Part shown: one piece after another, positions 57,095-64,000 of the stretch
Layout: every line of letters starts with the position of its first letter
Position numbering within the stretch: the stretch's first letter is position 1
NCBI GenBank assembly: GCA_027475525.1
Contig: JAMWFC010000046.1
Coordinates: 744,001 to 808,000, forward strand
DNA: 64,000 nucleotides
DNA from: Macrolepiota albuminosa
Taxonomy: Eukaryota; Basidiomycota; Agaricomycetes; Agaricales; Agaricaceae
Direction: 5' to 3'
Position numbers and translations under genes: made by a program
The notes under the pieces: model-generated
What the model was told of the DNA's origin: nothing
Seen by the model: the letters and a program-made list of their open reading frames with translations, nothing else
Databases searched by the model: none

Positions 57095-58627
57095 TTCTCT
57101 CCCGGAAGAACATCTACGAGAGGACGCTATTCCCCCGGAAAAGAAAACCGAGGAACAGATCCTCCGAGAAGTAGTTCCCCCAGAGTATCACGAGTTTGCT
57201 GACGTATTCTCCAAAGGAGACGCCAAGGAGATTTCCCCCCACCACCCCTATGACCACACTATCGACCTCGAGGAAGGAGCTGCCCTCCCTTTCGGCAAGG
57301 TATACAACATGTCGGAAGTCAAACTCCGGGCCCTCAAGGACTACCTCGATGAAATGCTTGGTAAGGGATTCATCTGACCCTCTGCCTCTGCCGCTGGAGC
57401 CCCGGTCCTATTCGCCAAGAAGAAGGATGGCTTGCTCCGACTCTGCATCGACTACCGGGGACTCAATAAGATCACCAAGAAGAACCGCTACCCGCTCCTG
57501 CTCATTGGCAATTTGGTCAATCGACTCCACAGTGCCAAGGTTTACACAAAGATCGACCTCCACTCCGGTTACAACAACATCCGCATTGCCCTGGGACACG
57601 AGTGGAAAACCGCGTTCTGCACGTGGTATGGTCTGTTTGAGTACCTTGTGATGCCTTTCGGAATGACTAACTCCCCCGCCACGTTCCAATACTTCATGAA
57701 CGACATCTTCCACAACATGAGCAACGTCTTCGTGATTGTCTACCTGGACAACATCCTCATCTATTCCGACTCGAAGGAGGACCACCAGAAACATGTCCGG
57801 CAAGTCCTCAAACGCCTCCGGGAGCACAACCTCCACACTAAGCCCAAGAAGTGTTCATTCCACACGGAAGAGGTTGAGTATCTCGGCGTCATAGTATCCC
57901 TGAATGGCATTCGCATGGACTCCCACAAGGTCGAGGCCATCATCAACTGGCCGCAGCCCCAGAACGTCAAGGAAGTACAGTCCTTCTTGGGTTTTGCTAA
58001 TTTCTACCGGAGGTTCATAGATAACTACTCCGGCATCACGAAACCCCTCAACCGGCTCACACGCAAGGACATCGCCTGGAACTGGGACAGTAAGTGCCAG
58101 AGCGTCTTTAACCTGCTCAAGGAGGCTTTCATGGCTGCCCCCGTACTCTGGCACTACGACCCGGCCCTCCCGATTATCCTGGAATGCAACGCCTCTGACT
58201 ATGCTATCGCCGGGATTCTCTCGCAGATGGGACCTGATGGCAGGGAGCCCTGGCCAGTCGCCTTCTACACCCGGTCCATGATTGATGCCGAGCTCAATTA
58301 TGACATCTACAACAAGGAGCTCCTCGCCATCATCAAAGCCTTCAAACAATGGCGAGCCTACCTCGAGGGAGCCCGGCACCGGATTCAGGTCTACTCGGAT
58401 CACAACAACCTGCAGTACTTCACCACTACCAAGCAACTTAGTCAACGGCAGGCCCAATAGTCCAAGATCCTCTCGGAATACGACTTCACAATCCAGTACC
58501 ACCCAGGACAACTTGGAGCTAAACCCGATGCCCTCACCCGTCGACCGGACGTCTACCCCAAGAAGTCGTTCGAGGTGGAATGCAATGCGTTCAATCATCG
58601 TGTGGTGATCCCCCCGAACATTTGAAT
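57054..58627 (+). pseudogene. Reverse transcriptase and RNase H of the chromovirus
   Basis: Motifs in order: EYHEFADVFSKGDAKEISPH, YDHTIDLEEGA, a TGA at 57375 in place of the usual Arg (GKGFI*PS), VLFAKKKDGLLRLCIDYRGLN, TKIDLHSGYNNIRI, PFGMTNSPATFQ, VYLDNILIYS, LGFANFYRRFIDNYS. RNase H shows ILECNASDYAIAGILSQ, ELNYDIYNKELLAIIKAF and YSDHNNLQYF. Two catalytic Asp residues read Asn (YLDN for YLDD; CNAS for the usual TDAS), both explainable by CpG to CpA changes. A TAG at 58458 replaces Trp. Confidence 0.88.
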
Positions 58628-60119
58628 GCCGTACTGATCTTAAACAATGAAGGGACCCTGAATCAAATCCGCCGTGCCCCCCGAGACAAGTATTTCACCC
58701 ACCATGACCCCCACAACCCCCCCGACGGAACCGACTGGGACCCCGCCTTTTCCTTGTCCCCCGACGAGAAACTCCTCCTCCGGGATGGCCACATCTATGT
58801 CCCGGATCATGCCCAACTCCGCTACGACGTCCTTCGCCAACACCACGACCACAAGCTCCGGGGACACCCTGGAATACGTAAGACCCTCCAGCTTATCTCC
58901 CGGACTTACTTTTGGCCAGGGTTGAAGAAGGATGTGACCTGCTACATTCAATCATGCGAACCCTGCCTCCAGGCCAAGGTCCCCCGACACCGACCATACA
59001 GACTCCTGAAACCCCTGCCAGTCGGATGACACCCCTGGTCCTCCATATCCCTGGATCACATCGTCGAACTCCCGGAATCTGAAGGGTTCGATGCCATTCT
59101 TGTTGTTGTGTGCAGACTAACCAAACAGAGCATCTTCCTACCCTGCCACACTACGAACACCGCCCCGGACTTTGCCCGGCTGTTCCTCAAACATGTCTTC
59201 GCCAAACACGGACTCCCAGACAACATCGTCTCTGACCGTGGCCCACTCTTCGTATCCAAGTTTTGGACTTCCCTGTGTAAGGCCCTTGAAGTAAAGACTA
59301 ACCTCTCTACTGCCTATCACCCCGAAACCGACGGTCAGACCGAAAGGGTCAATCAGTCTCTCGAGCAGTACCTCTGACTGTACGTCAACTACTTGCAGGA
59401 CAACTGGCACGCTGAGCTCCCCCTGGCCAAATTCACCTACAACAACGCGCCACACTCTGCCACCAGGGTATCGCCCTTCTTCGCCAACAAGGGATATCAC
59501 CCCCGACTAACACTCTCGCTCCGGGACATCCTGTCGCACGCTGCCCACGAGGTCGCCCGGGATCTCAAATCCCTTCACGAGTTTCTCCAAGAAGAGATCA
59601 ACACCGCGAACTGGGCCTATGCGAAACACGCTGACCGGAAACAGGAAGACACCCCCAACTGGACCCCCAGGACAAAGGTATGGTTAGATCAACGCCACCT
59701 CCGCACCCACCGGCCCTCTCCAAAACTCGATCACAAGCGCCTCGGCCCGTTCAAAATATTGAAGGTCTCATCTCACGCCTACAAGATCGAGCTTCCCCTG
59801 GGACTAAAAGGTCTGCACCCAGTATTCCACGTCCGCCTCCTGGAACGACACCCCCCAGATCCCTTCCTCGAATGACGCCCAGCCCCCTCCCCCGGTCGAG
59901 GTCAAGAACGAGTACCACTACAAGGTTGAAGACATCCTCGACTCCCAGGATATTCGTGGACGACCCCACTTCCTCATACAGTGGAAGGGATATGGCCCGG
60001 AAGATGACACTTGGGAACCACGCCGAAACCTCGAAGGCACCCTTGACAAACTCCGGGACTTCCAACAACGGCACTTGGGAAATGACCTTCCCAGGCGCAG
60101 GACTCACAGACGGCAGTAG
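58628..60119 (+). pseudogene. Integrase and chromodomain of the chromovirus
   Basis: The zinc-binding part reads HHDHKLRGHPGIRKTLQLISRTYFWPGLKKDV...CEPCLQAK. The core has SLDHIVELP (Asp), [12 protein letters not shown] (Asp) and [13 protein letters not shown] (Glu), the DDE triad. The C-terminal part has KLDHKRLGPFKIL and [14 protein letters not shown] chromodomain follows at 59876-60119 ([30 protein letters not shown]), which has no ATG of its own. TGA stops at 59027, 59375 and 59872 interrupt the chain, each likely a former CGA. Confidence 0.87.
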
Positions 60120-60344
60120 TGGGCGTAACCCCCACCTCTGGGTTCAGTAGGGATTCAACTCCCATGTATACTTTCTGCTTTCGCTTTCTAGATCTTACTC
60201 TCTTTTTAGTACCTTTTCCTCAAAGTAGCGCCCTGGAGTCGGGGCAAGGTCACCTTCCCACTTTCTTGCCACATTACGATTCCTTGTTTTACTTGCTCCG
60301 GCGAACCAAGTATATACATTTTTATAGGTACATTATTCTACAGG

Positions 60345-62095
60345 TTACGATAACAAGAAACGAGACAAACAAGAAATAACAAGAAAAACATGAAAACGAC
60401 TGCCCCTAGCCAGAACTCCCCTCGGCCAACCCCGGAAATCCTCCCCCACCCCCTCCGGACCGTGTTCCCACCACACCTCCTCAGCTAGCTGATCCCAGAA
60501 CGGGAGCTGCTCGCCCTTGTCCAAAACACGCTCGAACCACGACCCTGGGGCCGGGACGTTCCTCCGGCGGTGAGCACCCACCAATCTCCTCAGCAAATCC
60601 AGACCCCGCTCCACCCTGGGGTTCCCTCTCTCCAACCATAGCCCCTCTTGGAGAGACGCAAATGCCACGGCGGCCCCGTCCAGGAGCAGGCAGTGCTCCC
60701 GAGCCCAGCCTGGAAACATTAGTACGACCCAACCACAAAAAGGGGGCACTCACTCAAGGAGGCCATGCACCCAATGACCACGTCCCGACACAAGGCCTCA
60801 ACCAACTCCAGGCTCAAGGGACCTTGCTCTGGGAGCCTCACCCCCTGCTCTAGCCTGGCCCTCATGGCGTCCAGCTGAGCCTTGGCTCCTCCTCAGGCCA
60901 CCCTCGCCTCCTCCAGCTCCCGGAGGGCCATCTTGCGGTCCTCCTCCAGCCCTCTCCGGAGTGCCGCCTCTTCTCTCGCCCCCTCCTTGCGCTCCTCCCG
61001 CTCCCGGTTGGCCTGCTCAAGGCGCTCCTGCAGAGCCCTCACCTCGACATCCAGCAGTCGCCCGGATAGGGGAGAGTCGCGCTGGGGAAGCCAGGGGCGG
61101 GGTCTCCGCGGGCAGACGCACCCTCTTAGAGGGCCCCGGGGAGGGACTGGGTGACGCCCGCCGCTTCTCCTTGTCTGGTCGCCCTCCAAGACCCCCCTGC
61201 CCCTGGGTGCCGGACCGAGTGACCCGGCACGTGATCAGCACCACGGGCCGGCCCTGGCCCTCTACCCAGACGACTCCCTCCCCCCCCGCCCCACCCCCTG
61301 AACCACCCACGATCACCCCTCCCGAACTCCCAGCAAGCACCTCCTCCAGGACCCCTTCTGGCTCCGCTACCCAGGTCCTCTCCTCCACCCCCATCCTCCA
61401 GGTCACTCCCTCCAACGGCCACCCCTGCTCCTGCGACGTACCGTACACCCTCCACAGCGCCAAGACGGAACACCACTCGTGATTGAGGCGACATGCCTCG
61501 CACACTGAGGTGTCCCGTCGAGATGAGGGGGCTGGGGCTTCGAACAAGCAGGAGACCTGCCAGCGGGCGCAGTGGAGGCACTAGGCACTCAAATCAGCTA
61601 CAAAAATCAGGAGCACAAGACCACCTACCAGGCCATTACTGATGCACCAAGCATGGGAAGGCAGGCTCTGGGGCCTCTCCAGGGCATGCTCGAATTGCTC
61701 TTGTGACACACCCTCCCACGGGACACGCCGATCCTCCAGGACCACGGAGATGGTCCCCGTGCCCATCCCAGATCGCCGGAAATGGGAGCGATGAGACAAG
61801 GACGCAGGGAAGGGCAACAGCGGGGGGGGCGGACAGTCATCCACGCGAAGGAAGGCGTGGAATGGCTGGAACCCACCCCAGGAGCAGACTCCGGGAGCCG
61901 ACTGGGACCCGCCTCCGGGGCAGTGGTGTTGTGTTGTTCTGAAAAAGGAAGGTCAGTAATGACAAGCGAGCGGCGCGGAAAACGCTCACGTTGTTGCACG
62001 AGCGCTGCCACGCGCTCCCGGGCCTCCCAGGCCATAAGGGGCACGACTTCGTTGGTTTGCGGGGGCGTCGGGGAATGTGTCGGCGTACAAGACAT
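60345..62095 (-). pseudogene. Antisense spliced gene inside the chromovirus, Zn2Cys6-like and coiled-coil
   Basis: On the strand opposite to gag-pol. Inferred exons: 61990-62095 (MSCTPTHSP start), 61629-61938, 60754-61580 and 60345-60708, with introns of 49, 48 and 45 nt that have GT..AG ends. Exon 2 changes frame at a C8 run (61829-61836), consistent with an indel. Exon 3 opens with CLHCARWQVSC and then CEACRLNHEWC, a C-x2-C-x6-C twice layout like a Zn2Cys6 cluster. Further on it has a charged heptad-rich coiled coil (VRALQERLEQANREREER) after another frameshift near 61085, and a TGA. Exon 4 encodes LERGNPRVERGLDLLRRLVGAHRRR and WDQLAEEVWWEHGP. The cluster resembles that in the gene at 8549-10444. 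Function unknown. Confidence 0.55.
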
Positions 62096-62208
62096 GGTTG
62101 AACTTGACAGTAAAATTTTTTTTCAATACGTGGCGAGTCAGGTGCCAGATCCCACGGTTGGACCCCGGTCCGGACCACCGGCTACACGCGCCTTGGAGGG
62201 TCTCGGCG

Positions 62209-62223
62209 CTGAGGGGGGGGTGA
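62209..62223 (+). promoter_or_regulatory. Polypurine tract of the chromovirus
   Basis: GAGGGGGGGGTGA directly precedes the 3' LTR (62224). It is the expected primer for plus-strand synthesis. Confidence 0.75.
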
Positions 62224-62983
62224 TGTCACGACCCCTCCCCTCCGGGCCCACCCTGGGACACCCCCGGAACATCCTCTGGGACCCTCCCTCCGACCCCACA
62301 GGACACACCCCGCCATCACAACCGCCGACACCGCCATCACGCGCATCAAGGACTGCCATCAGCTGCCACTAGCCCCGATCAACGATCAGATCATGCAACT
62401 CGTTCCCGGCCATCACGCATCACGCATCACAACTCCCTCCACGCCAATTGATCGCGCGCCCCACACACGCGATCCAGGTATACAGTCCCTGCCCGCTACT
62501 CAATGACTCCCGGAACCCATCCCAGACACTCCGGAACCCCGAGACCCAGTCCTGTAGTACTTATAGCATAGTTCCCTGTTGTATTCGCTAGTCTTGATAT
62601 TACACTGCTTACACTGTTTTCACTTGGTTACTTGAATTGTTGCGTGCCCTCTATTTGACTGGTACGCATTGACTGGCACGCTTGACTGGCACGCTTGGAT
62701 AATTGCGTGCTCTAAGACTGGTATGCACTTCGCGACTTTAATTTACTAACTTGGTCTTGTCTTAGAACCTCCAGTTCACGACTCGACCCCCACCCGAGTT
62801 CCCCAGCTACTCACCACCCAAAACCCCCGGCCCAAGTCCCCTTTCCTGGGAGTACCCCTGTCCACGTCTTGAACCCCGGAGTCCCCGCCCCGGAGTTCCA
62901 GACACCCGAGTATCCGTGGGTCAAGTCCACATTGTAAGGGCGATTGCTTTCCTGGAAAGCCCCCGACTCAGCGGAACCTGACA
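62224..62983 (+). repeat. 3' LTR of the chromovirus with TATA box and RNA start region
   Basis: 760 bp. A TTATAG box at 62561-62566 lies 28 bp before AGTCTTGATATTA (62590-62602), the sequence complementary to the primer-binding site, so RNA would start there. This upstream part is missing from the 5' LTR. Confidence 0.9.
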
Positions 62984-64000
62984 GCAACTCCTGAAGCATG
63001 GATGGCATGAACCCCCCATTCAACTCAAACGGGGCATACTCTGTTGTCTCCGACACACTAGCGTTTATTGCAAACTCTGTCAGGGGTACTCAGTCTACCC
63101 AGTCCCGCTGGTCTGGGCGCACTACTGTGCGCAATATCTGTGCCACATTACGGTTTGCTTGCTCCGTCTGTCCATCTGTCTGTGGATGGAACGATATTGA
63201 CATTAGCAGCTTTGCTCCCATCATCGTGTGAAGCTCCCGCCACCACTTTGACATGAACTTTGAATCCTGATCACTGACAATCGAGCTAGGCAACCTGTGC
63301 AACCACATGATTTCCTTCAAGTAAATCCATGAAAGCTCCGAGGCCTTCATTGTGGTGCACACTGGTATCAAGTGTACCATACTTGTCATCCTGCATATTA
63401 CTACCCACAAGTAGTTGAACCCCTTGGACTCAGGAAACGGGCCAACAAAGTCCATCCCGATGGAATCCCATGGCTTTGTGGGCACAGGCAGCGAATGCAG
63501 CTTGCCAGCCGGTTTACGGTTGGCCTCTTTCGCCTGTTGGCACAACTCGCAAGTTGTGCAGAACGCGAATACATCTGCATGCATCTTCGACCACCAATAC
63601 CAATGTCGCACATATTCTAGCATTTTCTGTGACCCAAAATGCCCAACTACCCCATGTGCCTGATTGATCACTTCTGTGATCAATGCGCGCTGCCGGGGCA
63701 AGCACAGAACCTGCTGGCCACTAGCGCTAGCAGTGTAGATCAGCTCCTGATGCACTGAAAAACTAGGGTGATCTTTGGGCCATGCCAACACCTCTGTACA
63801 CAACCTATCCTCTGAATACCCTAGTAGCACTGCCTTTCAAAACTCGCATCGATAATAGTCTTGAGGGGCAGACTTCATCTCCGCAGGCACACGTAGTGCG
63901 TCTGCCAACCGCATATCCCCATCGCCCACCTCCGCAGTGCTTCTACTGGAGCCTACCCCGGCCCCAGTGCCTATGACCTTGAGTCATTCCACCTGGTTGT
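62984..64000 (-). pseudogene. Integrase N-terminal half and upstream pol, element C
   Basis: The open frame 63090-63830 has the zinc-binding GVVGHFGSQKMLEYV...YWW...CTTCELCQQAK, MDFVGPFPESKG, VSDQDSKFMSKWW and HPQTDGQTEQANRN, the full DDE triad. Stops follow at 63088 and 63830. Pol sequence (LADALRVPAEMKSAPQDYY) continues to the window edge. The 3' half is at 51702-52338, across the chromovirus. Confidence 0.85.

Larger units (their letters stand above)
52339..62983 (+). mobile_element. Complete Ty3/gypsy chromovirus, 10,645 bp, nested in element C
   Basis: Both LTRs start TGTCACGACC and end GGAACCTGACA. A 5-bp target duplication GCAAC flanks the element (52334-52338 and 62984-62988). The internal order is gag, two protease-like regions, RT, RNase H, integrase, chromodomain, which defines a chromovirus. 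A separate spliced gene lies on the opposite strand between pol and the 3' LTR. In-frame TGA and TAG codons, mostly at former CGA or TGG codons, show it is inactive. The element is longer than typical 5-7-kb fungal gypsy elements because of the extra 2-kb 3' region. Confidence 0.93.
48418..64000 (-). mobile_element. Ty3/gypsy element C, interrupted by a chromovirus and running off the right edge
   Basis: Same family and same orientation as A and B. Its 3' LTR (48418-48667), polypurine tract, third ORF (48697-51612) and chromodomain/integrase end (51702-52338) lie left of the inserted chromovirus. The rest of integrase and the preceding pol sequence (62989-64000) lie to its right. Reading from 62984 straight into 52338 on the minus strand rejoins the integrase where MPSMLQELL is followed by the segment starting ANAVVHKGVKDF, as in element A. 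Confidence 0.82.

Overview
This window looks like a transposon-dense stretch of a basidiomycete (Agaricomycetes) nuclear genome. The evidence is a spliced KDZ-superfamily transposase with a CxC2-type cysteine cluster, introns of 45-90 nt with GT..AG ends, multi-exon lineage-specific genes without recognisable enzyme domains, and nested Ty3/gypsy and Ty1/copia LTR elements. There are no operons, no rRNA and no CRISPR array. Names of families are from recognition of motifs only; no search was run.

Layout. (1) 1-10450: four spliced chromosomal or KDZ-associated genes: an acidic-repeat gene running off the left edge (-), a KDZ transposase (-), a divergent 689-aa gene (+) and a 598-aa gene with a Zn2Cys6-like cluster (-). 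(2) 10501-13690: non-coding DNA with an array of degenerate tRNA-Gly-like sequences, GCGGAC/TCCGT-rich minisatellite-like DNA and a tRNA-like sequence with a perfect 7-bp acceptor stem. (3) 13942-34560: two minus-strand copies (A, B) of one Ty3/gypsy family. Each has gag-pol followed by a third, roughly 1000-codon ORF in the position an env gene would take. B lacks its integrase core. (4) 34560-36484: a plus-strand gypsy reverse-transcriptase fragment fused to a copia-type gag remnant. (5) 36900-43900: a decayed 5.76-kb copia element (TSD CATTG) that split a chromosomal gene probably encoding a membrane protein. (6) 43900-48400: mostly non-coding, with an imperfect 190-bp inverted repeat, a 126-bp tandem repeat and a decayed minus-strand gene. 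(7) 48418-64000: a third copy (C) of the A/B family, running off the right edge. It is interrupted by a complete 10.6-kb chromovirus (52339-62983, TSD GCAAC).

The chromovirus carries gag, two protease-like DSGA motifs, RT-RNase H, integrase and a chromodomain on the plus strand. It also has a separate four-exon gene on the opposite strand between pol and the 3' LTR. The 13 nt after its 5' LTR are the exact complement of a sequence inside the LTR that lies 28 bp downstream of a TATA box, which suggests Tf1-like self-priming.

A caution for all readers: nine tandem duplications of 77 bp are scattered over the window, in unrelated sequence contexts, and eight are exact. This is the pattern expected if contigs overlapping by k=77 were joined without trimming. 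Collapsing one of them restores a fully open KDZ gene. Frameshifts at those nine places should be treated as probable assembly errors.
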